Source: Planctomycetia bacterium (GTDB taxonomy: Bacteria; Planctomycetota; Planctomycetia; Gemmatales; Gemmataceae). From it: a stretch of DNA of 58,195 nt. Where the stretch lies: contig SYHD01000249.1 in NCBI GenBank assembly GCA_005799265.1, forward strand, positions 1 through 58,195, read 5' to 3'. How positions within the stretch are numbered: the first letter of the stretch is position 1; each line of letters opens with the position of its first letter. The notes beneath the pieces were generated by a model. That model saw nothing but the letters and a program-made list of their open reading frames with translations, ran no database searches and was not told the DNA's origin. Positions 26,001 to 33,568 of this stretch are shown one piece after another. The translations under genes and the position numbers were made by a program.

Positions 26001-26936
26001 TCACTTCGCGCCCTTCACTTGCAAACTCTTTTCCATGAAGTCGATGACCGAACCGCAAATCTCCGCGCGATCGACGCCTTTGAAGTAGTGATCCGTCTCG
26101 TGCCAGACGACCTTTGAGCCTGCGCCAGCAAACTTGTGCAGCGACTCGGCCCACGGCTTCATGATGAGCTGATCCTTGGTGACGTTGACGAACAGGAGCG
26201 GCCGCGGCGCGATACGCGCGACGTGATAGACAGGATCGGTTGACTTCGATCCTTCGGTTCTCACTTTCTCCGCAGTTTTGGCATTGAAACCGCCGAGGAA
26301 GTTCCCGCCGCCGACCATGCAGCCCATGCACTTGATGCGTTCATCGTAGGCGACGTAGGTGACGCCGGTGATGGCGCCCCAGCTGATGCCGACGTAGCCG
26401 ATGCGATCCTTGTCAACGTCCTTGCGGGTCAGAAGGAAATCGACCGCCCGGCTATAGTCGCCGCAATATTGCAGAATTTGGTCGCCGCCAAGGATCATGT
26501 CGATGATGGCGTTCGACTTCTTGTCTTTCGTTCGCCGCTCTCCCGTGTTGGGCGCGTCGATGGTCAGGACGATAAAGCCACGTTCGGTGAATTGTTTGCC
26601 GATGGCGACGATGTAGTCGGTGTTCTTGTTGCCGCCGATGCCGTACTGCAACAGGACCGCAGGCAACGGCGTCGCGTCCTTGCGCTTGGGTAAATAGAGA
26701 TATGCCGGGACGCGATCCCCCTTGATGCCGTTGAATTCGACGCGCAAACGCTTATATTTGTCGGCTTGGTCTTTGTCCTCTTCCTTCGGCTCCAGCGGCG
26801 CCGCATGCGCGGTTGCATAAGGAGCAGCCGACTTCTTCGGCTCGACGGCCTTCTTGTCCTGCCCGGAAGTCGCCGTCGTCGAGAAAGCGAGAAGAATCAC
26901 CAACGACAGCAGATTGCCAAGAGTTCGCACCGTCAT
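26001..26936 (-). CDS. Exported alpha/beta hydrolase (dienelactone hydrolase/acetyl xylan esterase-like)
   Basis: The 311-residue protein has a signal peptide (TLGNLLSLVILLAFSTTATSG), a Lys/Glu-rich spacer, then an alpha/beta hydrolase fold: LPAVLLQYGIGGNKNTDY (oxyanion region), GYVGISWGAITG with the nucleophile elbow G-x-S-x-G, LLFVNVTKDQLI with the acid residue, and VVWHETDHYFKG with the likely catalytic His. It is closest in feel to the acetyl esterase branch. It is the most upstream gene of the minus-strand run down to the DUF1501 gene, so it may deacetylate the polymer attacked by the neighbours. Start ATG 26936 is chosen at the signal peptide. Confidence 0.84.
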   Translation of the reverse strand: MTVRTLGNLLSLVILLAFSTTATSGQDKKAVEPKKSAAPYATAHAAPLEPKEEDKDQADKYKRLRVEFNGIKGDRVPAYLYLPKRKDATPLPAVLLQYGIGGNKNTDYIVAIGKQFTERGFIVLTIDAPNTGERRTKDKKSNAIIDMILGGDQILQYCGDYSRAVDFLLTRKDVDKDRIGYVGISWGAITGVTYVAYDERIKCMGCMVGGGNFLGGFNAKTAEKVRTEGSKSTDPVYHVARIAPRPLLFVNVTKDQLIMKPWAESLHKFAGAGSKVVWHETDHYFKGVDRAEICGSVIDFMEKSLQVKGAK

Positions 26937-27140
26937 TCCAATGTCCCTTTCGACCCAGAGCCAAACTCCACTCAGCCACGCTCCAAAGATGGACAATACC
27001 TCAAGCCAAGCTGCGTTGCAAGGGTTTCGTTGGCAGGGGATTTACGTGTAGGTAGTCAGCGCAACAGAAACGGAGGCATGCCAGGGTGTCAGGTTAGTCG
27101 CTATTTCGGCGCCGATCATCGCGAGCGCTATTCGCTGCGG

Positions 27141-29075
27141 TTAATCTCCAAGGTCAACCTGTTGCCGCAGCCGATTGCTACGGTACGCCTCGACCAACTG
27201 CTCCAGGAGCGCCATCTGGCTACGTATCGCATCGCCCTGCTCCGTGTCCGTAACGCGCCGCGCCGGCTCCCAGCGGTGTATCGGCATGATCTCCGGAATA
27301 ATGTCCACGTGTTCCTTGACAGCCATCTCGACCGATTCAAAATGATGGTGCTTGGCCAAAATCGTCTGCTCGGGCTCCAGGACCAACGTGTAGCCGTGAT
27401 CGCCATAGGCGGCAGAGAAGGCGCCGTCGATCGTGATCGCTTTGCGCGAGCGTTTGATTGGCTCCTCGCCTTTGTCGATTTGTACGGGAATGTGCCCGTT
27501 GACGATGATGCCTCGCTTCGGGTCCGCGCCAAACTCGGTCAAAATCCGTTCGCAAAAACCCACGTCATGAAGCAACTGGAAATACGGATTCTTGGTTTCC
27601 TTGTGCGTCTCTTTCTCGTTTACCAGGTCGATCTCGAACGTCGCGATCTTGTCCTTACCGAATAGCGGCGACAGCGGGCCGCACCACAAATACCACAGCC
27701 AATCAAGATCGGCGAGGTGGCGGCTTTCCATCGCCCTCACGACAACTCGCTCCAGGGCCTCGAACAGCGCCCGACCGCGCAGTTCCCGGCCGTCCACCGT
27801 CAATGGCAAGAATTCGCCACGGGCATCGACCGGGACACAGCCGTGAAAGATCAAATGATCGTCCCGGTTCAGCCACATCGTGCCGCGGCCGACGAGAAAA
27901 CGCATGTGCTTCCGTAACATTTGGCTGCTCAAGAACGACGCCTTGACACGCGACAGGCACACTTGCTCCTCGGGCGAAAGCTCGTATGGATGGGCCGGAT
28001 CGATGGTCGGCAAATGCGTGTCCTTGAGCGTGCGCGTCACGCCATCAATGATGATCGTGCCGGCCGCGCGATCGATCTGGTGCAGCAGGCGGCGGTGAGC
28101 CAACTGCCAGTCGGTGCGGCGTTCGAGCATCTGTCCTTCCAGCTTGAATTGCATGACGGCGGCGGCTTTCTGCATGCGGGCCATGTTGACGGTTTCGCGC
28201 AGTCCCGTGTTGCGCGGCAGGAACGTCGCCGCCGGATCGTCGCCATAGACGGTGCGAGCCAACACTTCCAGTGGCTGGAGGTTGATGCCGTAGCCTTCTT
28301 CGAGCTGGCTCAAGCGACGATAGCGCAGTGAAATTCGCAGTACATGGGCCATGAGGGCGTCATGTCCGAGGGCGGCGCCGAGCCAGGCGGCGTCGTGGTT
28401 GCCCCAGGTGAATACGACATTCGGCTGCTTGCGCAAGCGCTCGACCACACGGTCGCCGCGCGGTCCACGGTCCCAGCAGTCGCCAGCCAGCACCACCTCG
28501 TCGATAGCCAGGTCGCGCACCACCCGGACCGTCTGGCGGATGAACGAGAACGCCAGCCCGTGCCTCACGAGCAGGTTGACCGCCTGCCGCACGGCTTCGC
28601 TGTTCGCGACGTCGTTGGGCTGGCCCAGCAAGTCTTGCAGTAGGCCGCGAAATGCGGCGGGAACTATGCTCGTCAAACGCGACCCACAGCGTCGCCGCGC
28701 CAGCACATGGATCAAGTCAAGCAGTTGCCCAACGATGCGTTGACAGAAACCTTCGCGCGCCGCGCGGTCGGCCAGAGTTGGCTCAATGCGGTCCATCGTC
28801 TCGCGCGGATAGAAGATCAGCGTGATGAAGTCCTCCAGTTCCACCGCGGCAAGTCGGCCTGCGAATAGATTTTCGATGATGGGGCGCAGAGTTCCCGAAG
28901 CGTTGTTGAGGATGTGCCGCAGCTTGCCGTCTTCCCCATGCACGTCGCTAATGACATGGACTGTCTGCTTGGGCCGCGTCAACTCGGTGGCGAGCCTGGC
29001 CAGCTCGCCGAGGGCGGCGTCCACGGTCGGGTATTGCTCGGCCAACGGCCGAAGACAAGCATCATTCTGCGTCAT
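27141..29075 (-). CDS. fbp: Class III fructose-1,6-bisphosphatase
   Basis: The 644-residue protein is a class III (Firmicutes/Bacteroidetes-type) FBPase with a calcineurin-like metallophosphatase core: VHVISDVHGEDGKL (Asp44, His46), VVLAGDCWDRGPRGDRVVE, VVFTWGNHDAAWLG, and a C-terminal IIVNGHIPVQIDKGEEPIK. It hydrolyses fructose 1,6-bisphosphate in gluconeogenesis, with Mn2+ in known members. Length (about 640-670) is normal. ATG 29075 with GGGGAAA upstream is the preferred start; ATG 29108 and 29132 are alternatives. It is a monocistronic cytoplasmic gene between exported esterases. Confidence 0.92.
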   Translation of the reverse strand: MTQNDACLRPLAEQYPTVDAALGELARLATELTRPKQTVHVISDVHGEDGKLRHILNNASGTLRPIIENLFAGRLAAVELEDFITLIFYPRETMDRIEPTLADRAAREGFCQRIVGQLLDLIHVLARRRCGSRLTSIVPAAFRGLLQDLLGQPNDVANSEAVRQAVNLLVRHGLAFSFIRQTVRVVRDLAIDEVVLAGDCWDRGPRGDRVVERLRKQPNVVFTWGNHDAAWLGAALGHDALMAHVLRISLRYRRLSQLEEGYGINLQPLEVLARTVYGDDPAATFLPRNTGLRETVNMARMQKAAAVMQFKLEGQMLERRTDWQLAHRRLLHQIDRAAGTIIIDGVTRTLKDTHLPTIDPAHPYELSPEEQVCLSRVKASFLSSQMLRKHMRFLVGRGTMWLNRDDHLIFHGCVPVDARGEFLPLTVDGRELRGRALFEALERVVVRAMESRHLADLDWLWYLWCGPLSPLFGKDKIATFEIDLVNEKETHKETKNPYFQLLHDVGFCERILTEFGADPKRGIIVNGHIPVQIDKGEEPIKRSRKAITIDGAFSAAYGDHGYTLVLEPEQTILAKHHHFESVEMAVKEHVDIIPEIMPIHRWEPARRVTDTEQGDAIRSQMALLEQLVEAYRSNRLRQQVDLGD

Positions 29076-29088
29076 AAGTGATTTCCCC

Positions 29089-29120
29089 TGTGAGGTGTGT
29101 ATTAACATAAATTCCTCACA
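29089..29120. promoter_or_regulatory. Inverted repeat upstream of fbp
   Basis: TGTGAGG (29089-29095) and CCTCACA (29114-29120) are inverted 7-bp arms around an AT-rich stretch (tgtattaacataaatt). The position, 14 bases upstream of the ATG at 29075, suits an operator or a leader hairpin that masks the ribosome site. If translation starts at 29132, the element is coding instead. Confidence 0.3.
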
Positions 29121-29322
29121 CGTGAGTTGCAATCATTATTCTCTATTGACCCGCTGAGATGATCGATTACCGCTGAACCCCGCGGAATTGACATGGGTGG
29201 ACAAGCAGATGCGGCCTGCCGGGAGACGTGAACGGCCAGGGCGATTGAAAGGAAAGGTCTTCACATCATGTGCCATCATAGCCATCCCGTTCCACGTGAT
29301 GGCTGCGCTTGGCGAAGAACTA

Positions 29323-30768
29323 TCACCGTTGCGGTTTGCGGTAACGCTCCGCCATCTCGTTCGAGATGCGTTTACGCAGAGCCGCATCGATCAAGTTGCC
29401 GTGGTGGCGGCCGGGGAAAAGCTCGATGACGGCGTCCGAGCCGAGCTTCTTTTGCGATTGCTGCAAAAGCATCGTCGCGCCTTCCAGGTAGAAGGTGTCC
29501 TCCGTGCCCATGTAGACGTGCAGCTTGCCGGCCAGCTTGGGGCCGAGCGTTTTCCAGTTGTCTTCGAGGATCATGCGAATATCGTAGCGCGTCCACGCCG
29601 CGGCGACGATCGGATCGATGGCGCCCGTGTCGCGATTCCACAGCGGCAGCGGCTTGCCGTCTTTCCCCTTCGGACTAAAGACGGCCTCAAACGAGAAGAG
29701 CTGTCCACCGCGGCCCATCACCACCTCCATGTCGCTAAACGGCTTGTAGCGCAGCAGCACCTTTTCCTTCGCGCGTGCGAGAGGACGCGATTCCCCCTTG
29801 TCGTCGAAGAAAAGGTTTTGCTTGACGGCGTAAATATCGACCTTTTGAAAATCACGAAAATCGACCGGGTCCGGCGCCGTGGACCACGTACCGCCAAAGA
29901 AGTCGGGGTACGTCACTTGCAACCACAGACTGCTCCAGCCGCCGGAGGAGTGGCCGGTGACGAAGCGCGCGTGCGGCGCGCCGAGACCGCGGAACTTCGC
30001 CTCGATGTGCGGGATCAACTCCTCGACGAGGGCTTTGCCGTAGGGGCCGTTATTGTCGGAGTCGGCGAAGACGTGATGTCCGAGCCGGCAGTTGGGATCG
30101 AGCACGACGTAGAGCATTTCGACGCCGGCGACATCGGTGCGCGCTTCGCCGTTGAGGGCGGCGAAGTGGTTGCCGCTGAATCCGGGGATTTCGTAGATCG
30201 TCGGGTACTTCTTTTTGGTGTCCGTCGCGAACGATTTAGGCAGGACGACGCCGGCGCGCAGCTTCATCGGCTTCTTGTGGAATGTGCCGAGCAACTTGCT
30301 GTCGATCTCCACGTACTTGACGCGCTCCGTCTCGACGAATTTGCGTTCGGGAATGACTTGATCGATGACGAGCTTGGTCGGCTCGGCGGGATCGTAGAGG
30401 ACCGGCTTGGAGTAGGCGTTGCCCGGCGAGCCGTGAAAAAACATGCCGCCCAGATCGCGGTCCAGGATCGCTTGCAGGTAGACTTTGTCCTTGCCGAAGT
30501 TGTCCCATAGTCCAAACTGCGGCGTGAACTTCAACGGCGCGTCGGGCGCCCATTTCGCCACGTCCTGGGCGAAGAACGGGTACGGATTGAACCAGCCGGG
30601 ACCTGGAGGTTGCCCGTTGCTCGCCGTCTTCGTGGCGATGACGAAGACGCGGCCGCTGAACGGCTCGCTGGTGACGGTCTTGGAAAACGACAGCTCGACG
30701 TTGAGCTTGCTCGCGGGTTGGGGCGCCAGCACGAAACACATGCTGGCCAGAAAGAGAGTGAGGTTCAT
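29323..30768 (-). CDS. Exported putative esterase (enterochelin esterase-like alpha/beta hydrolase)
   Basis: The 481-residue protein has a short signal peptide (MNLTLFLASMCFVLAPQP) and an N-terminal beta domain (about 20-165), followed by an esterase-type alpha/beta hydrolase domain: KYPTIYEIPGFSGNHF, RFVTGHSSGGWSSLWLQ with the nucleophile elbow, WSTAPDPVDF, and VIELFPGRHHGNLID with the presumed catalytic His. The architecture resembles esterase D/enterochelin esterase families that cleave esters or depolymerise polyesters. It is divergent from the lipase-like gene at 31000, about 230 bases apart. Substrate unknown. Confidence 0.82.
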   Translation of the reverse strand: MNLTLFLASMCFVLAPQPASKLNVELSFSKTVTSEPFSGRVFVIATKTASNGQPPGPGWFNPYPFFAQDVAKWAPDAPLKFTPQFGLWDNFGKDKVYLQAILDRDLGGMFFHGSPGNAYSKPVLYDPAEPTKLVIDQVIPERKFVETERVKYVEIDSKLLGTFHKKPMKLRAGVVLPKSFATDTKKKYPTIYEIPGFSGNHFAALNGEARTDVAGVEMLYVVLDPNCRLGHHVFADSDNNGPYGKALVEELIPHIEAKFRGLGAPHARFVTGHSSGGWSSLWLQVTYPDFFGGTWSTAPDPVDFRDFQKVDIYAVKQNLFFDDKGESRPLARAKEKVLLRYKPFSDMEVVMGRGGQLFSFEAVFSPKGKDGKPLPLWNRDTGAIDPIVAAAWTRYDIRMILEDNWKTLGPKLAGKLHVYMGTEDTFYLEGATMLLQQSQKKLGSDAVIELFPGRHHGNLIDAALRKRISNEMAERYRKPQR

Positions 30769-30999
30769 GGCTTTCCAAACAGTGACAAGGAAGGATCGCG
30801 CCGTGGATGATTTATTCTACAGGCAGGATCATGCTCGATGCAACAATGAACTATGGCCGTTGTGCGACCAGCGTGTTCTTGTGAATCTGCGCTGCCAAGA
30901 TCAAGAAAAACTCACCATCGACACAGCGGAGCAAAAATAGTTGCCAGGCAGCTTGCTAGGCTACATACTGAAGGCAAGACTACTCCCGGAGGCTCCCGC

Positions 31000-31857
31000 A
31001 TGTTTCGTCTGTTCGCGCTCACTTTCGCGTTGTGCGTCGTCGCGCCGCTTCAGGCCGGCGATGCCAAGATCAATACCGAGAAGAAAATCGTCTATGGCAA
31101 AGGCGGCGACGTCGATCTGGAACTCGACCTCGCGATGCCCGACGGCAAGGGCCCCTACCCCGCCGTCGTGTGCATCCACGGCGGCGGCTGGAAGGCGGGT
31201 TCGCGGCAATCGCTGGCGATGCTCACCGAGGTGCTCGCCAAGAACAACTTCGTCGCCGTCACGATCAGCTATCGCTTCGCGCCGAAGTATCCGTTCCCGG
31301 CTCAGATCGAGGATTGCAAGGCGTCGGTCCGCTGGCTGCGCGCCAATGCCGATAAGTACAAAATCAACGCCGACCGCATCGGCGCCATCGGCTTCTCCGC
31401 GGGGGCGCATCTGTCGTGCCTGCTGGGAGCGGCCGACGAGAAGGCAGGACTGGAAGGCAACGGCGGCAATCTCAAACAATCGACGAAGATTCAAGCCGTC
31501 GTTAGTTTTTTTGGGCCGACCGATTTCACCGAAAAGACGTGGTCGAAGGATGTCGAGAGCATCTTCTTCGTGCCGTTTCTGGGCGGCACCTTCGAGCAAA
31601 AAAGGGACGTGTATCGGCAGGCGTCGCCGCTGGTCTATTGCACGAAGGCCGCGCCGCCGTTTCTGTTTTTCCACGGTGGCAAAGACACACTGGTCGGCAT
31701 CGAGCATTCGCAAAAGATGACGAAAAGGCTGCTTGCTGTCGGCGCGTCCGCCGAACTGGTAACGCTTCCCGACGACGGCCACGGCTGGGGCGGCGACAAG
31801 CTGACCAAGACGATCGCGCAATCCATGAGCTTCTTCAAGGACAAATTGCAGAAATGA
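31000..31857 (+). CDS. Exported alpha/beta hydrolase (BD-FAE/acetyl esterase type)
   Basis: The 285-residue protein has a signal peptide (MFRLFALTFALCVVAPLQAG) and a complete esterase fold: PAVVCIHGGGWKAGSRQ with the HGGGW oxyanion motif, IGAIGFSAGAHLSCL with the nucleophile elbow, FFGPTDF, LFFHGGKDTLV with the acid, and LPDDGHGWGG with the catalytic His. HGGGW with GxSAG is characteristic of acetyl esterases and bifunctional feruloyl/acetyl xylan esterases. GGAGG about 8 bases before ATG 31000 confirms the start. A 55-residue frame overlaps its stop (ATGA). Confidence 0.88.
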   Translation: MFRLFALTFALCVVAPLQAGDAKINTEKKIVYGKGGDVDLELDLAMPDGKGPYPAVVCIHGGGWKAGSRQSLAMLTEVLAKNNFVAVTISYRFAPKYPFPAQIEDCKASVRWLRANADKYKINADRIGAIGFSAGAHLSCLLGAADEKAGLEGNGGNLKQSTKIQAVVSFFGPTDFTEKTWSKDVESIFFVPFLGGTFEQKRDVYRQASPLVYCTKAAPPFLFFHGGKDTLVGIEHSQKMTKRLLAVGASAELVTLPDDGHGWGGDKLTKTIAQSMSFFKDKLQK

Positions 31858-32021
31858 ACGACACCGAACCCAAAGTCGACCGCGGCGCGAGCCAGACGTT
31901 CGCGCCGACTCTGCTGAAATGGCTCGCCGCCGCCTGGCTCGGCGCGTCGCTGTTGTTCGCGCACGGCTGTCATGGCAACGAAGATCACGAATTGTTCGCG
32001 GCAATCACACGTTGGTTTTGA
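31854..32021 (+). CDS. Small single-span membrane protein, coupled to the esterase gene
   Basis: The 55-residue frame starts at ATG 31854 inside the TGA of the esterase gene (ATGA), so translation coupling is expected. It reads a polar N-terminus (NDTEPKVDRGASQTFAPT), then LLKWLAAAWLGASLLFAHGC, a plausible transmembrane helix with a trailing Cys, then a short acidic tail. No family is recognised, and it is short, so it could be fortuitous; the coupling and the hydrophobic helix favour a real gene. It ends 12 bases before the convergent Pro-rich gene. Confidence 0.5.
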   Translation: MNDTEPKVDRGASQTFAPTLLKWLAAAWLGASLLFAHGCHGNEDHELFAAITRWF

Positions 32022-32033
32022 CTAATCCGAACG

Positions 32034-33398
32034 TCAACGCGGCACCAGCATCGGAACCGGCCGCGGCAGCATGTCGAGCTGACGATAGCCGTCCGCGCGG
32101 AAATGCGCGGCCAGGAAGTCTTGCATCGCGAGCAAACGCTGATCCTGCAAATCGTCATATCCGCCGACGGTCACGAAGCTGCAATTCTTGCCGTGCAGCA
32201 CGTAGGTCTCCGGCAGCCCGCTTTTGCGTAGGGCCTCGGCCAGGTTGTGAGCGTTGTGAGCAGCGGCATCGCTCCAGTCGCCCGGTTTGCGGTAGGTCTT
32301 CCACACCGTGGCGAGGAACTTCTTCGCCTCGACCGCGTCCAGCGTCTTGAATTGCGTGTGAAATTGCTTGATCGTCAGTGTGAACTTGTGCTTGCACTGA
32401 AAGAGCGAGAGCGGCTCCCCTTCATTGATGCGGCGCAGGAGGGCAACGTCCTCGGGCGGGATCTGGCCGCTGGAGCCATCTTGCTTACCGCTAGGATTGC
32501 GCGTGACGAAGGCACGCGTGAACGGATTGACGTAGCCGGGGCCGCCGGTGGAATCGCTGTGATAGCCCTGGATGGCGCTGTTCACGAGGACATTGCCTTT
32601 TTGGTCGCGTTCGAGGTCGCCGAGGTAAGCGAAATCCTGTTTGACTTTCTTCGGATCGGGCTGCGGCAACTTCTTTATTTTGACCAGGGCGCGCTCCGCC
32701 TCATCGCGATCGCGGTAGCCTCCCAGTAGGACTGCGGCTTGCTCGTCGATGCGGACGGCGCGAATCGGGATGGGGACAACGTTAGTCACGCCTTCCTTTT
32801 GCATCATTTCGGCGTGCTTCTGCCGGAGTTCCTGGACACGCTCGAATTCTTTTTTCTTTTCCTCCGCGCCGTAGTTGAAGATGTAAGGGCGCAATTTGTG
32901 CTGGGTGTACTTCGGATTGGTGTAGAGTTCCTGGACGAACTCGCGGGCCATCGTCGGCGCTTTTTCGCCGGTGTAGGCCATCACGAAAATCGCGAACGCG
33001 CCGGCCTGTTCGGTGATCTCGATATCGCGATTGGTGTTCTGACGCGACGGCATCTGGGCGATGCGATTGACCGGCTGCGGCGTCACGGCCGAGTAGGGGG
33101 ACGTTGGCGTCGGATACATTTTTTGCACATAGGCGGGGGGTGCGCTAGGATTGGACGGCGGCGCCTGAGGCAACGGCAGCGGCGCGGGCGCGTTCATGTC
33201 GGGCACGCGCAATTGGGCCCCTTGCTCGCCGGGGCCGAGATCGGCGGCCGGCAACGTGGGCAACGGCTGCGGCGGTTTGGGCTGTGCCAACGGAAGCGGC
33301 GGCTTTGTCGTCCCCTGGAACTGCCCGCGCGTCGTCCCCACCAGCGCTACGCCACCCACCACAACCAGGCCACCCAGGATCCAGAGCCAGCTTTTCAT
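32034..33398 (-). CDS. Membrane-anchored Pro-rich protein downstream of the secretin gene
   Basis: The 454-residue protein opens with a signal anchor (SWLWILGGLVVVGGVALVG), continues with a Pro/Ala-rich periplasm-spanning stretch (about 30-130; LPLAQPKPPQPLPTLP, APLPLPQAPPSNPSAPP) and a globular part (about 145-400) containing QAGAFAIFVMAYTGEKAPTM, a coiled-coil (EKKKEFERVQELRQKHAEMM) and VLLGGYRDRDEAERALVKIK, a pattern like SPOR-type domains. A Pro-rich spacer after one membrane helix is what TonB or secretin-linking proteins have. It follows the giant secretin gene with about 170 bases between and could be its inner-membrane partner. Function unproven. Confidence 0.75.
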   Translation of the reverse strand: MKSWLWILGGLVVVGGVALVGTTRGQFQGTTKPPLPLAQPKPPQPLPTLPAADLGPGEQGAQLRVPDMNAPAPLPLPQAPPSNPSAPPAYVQKMYPTPTSPYSAVTPQPVNRIAQMPSRQNTNRDIEITEQAGAFAIFVMAYTGEKAPTMAREFVQELYTNPKYTQHKLRPYIFNYGAEEKKKEFERVQELRQKHAEMMQKEGVTNVVPIPIRAVRIDEQAAVLLGGYRDRDEAERALVKIKKLPQPDPKKVKQDFAYLGDLERDQKGNVLVNSAIQGYHSDSTGGPGYVNPFTRAFVTRNPSGKQDGSSGQIPPEDVALLRRINEGEPLSLFQCKHKFTLTIKQFHTQFKTLDAVEAKKFLATVWKTYRKPGDWSDAAAHNAHNLAEALRKSGLPETYVLHGKNCSFVTVGGYDDLQDQRLLAMQDFLAAHFRADGYRQLDMLPRPVPMLVPR

Positions 33399-33420
33399 GA
33401 TGGAAACTCCTCATTCATCA

Positions 33421-33525
33421 GCAATTGACGATTACCAATTGCATACCGGATCGACGCTCTCTCAACTTTCGGTGTTCCCAAGTTCGTCGGCAATTGATAA
33501 TTGAAAATTGGCAATTGTCAATTGC
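33421..33525. repeat. CAATTG palindromic repeats between secretin and Pro-rich genes
   Basis: GCAATTG-ACGATTAC-CAATTGC (33421-33442) and GCAATTG-T-CAATTGC (33511-33525), with AATTG units between 33491 and 33510, make an AT-rich block of nested palindromes in the 170-base gap. It is strikingly AT-rich compared with everything around it. Confidence 0.8.
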
Positions 33526-33568
33526 TAATGTTTTTCGAGAACTATTGCACTTGCAGCTTGCGCCGACG

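Noticed and set aside
29188..30510. Long open frame on the plus strand opposite the esterase gene (also at 18859-20127, 38830-39945, 8270-9286, 41805-43166)
   Set aside because: They lie antisense to genes with clear family motifs and signal peptides. Long antisense frames are common in GC-rich DNA because stop codons are rare; none shows a recognisable domain.
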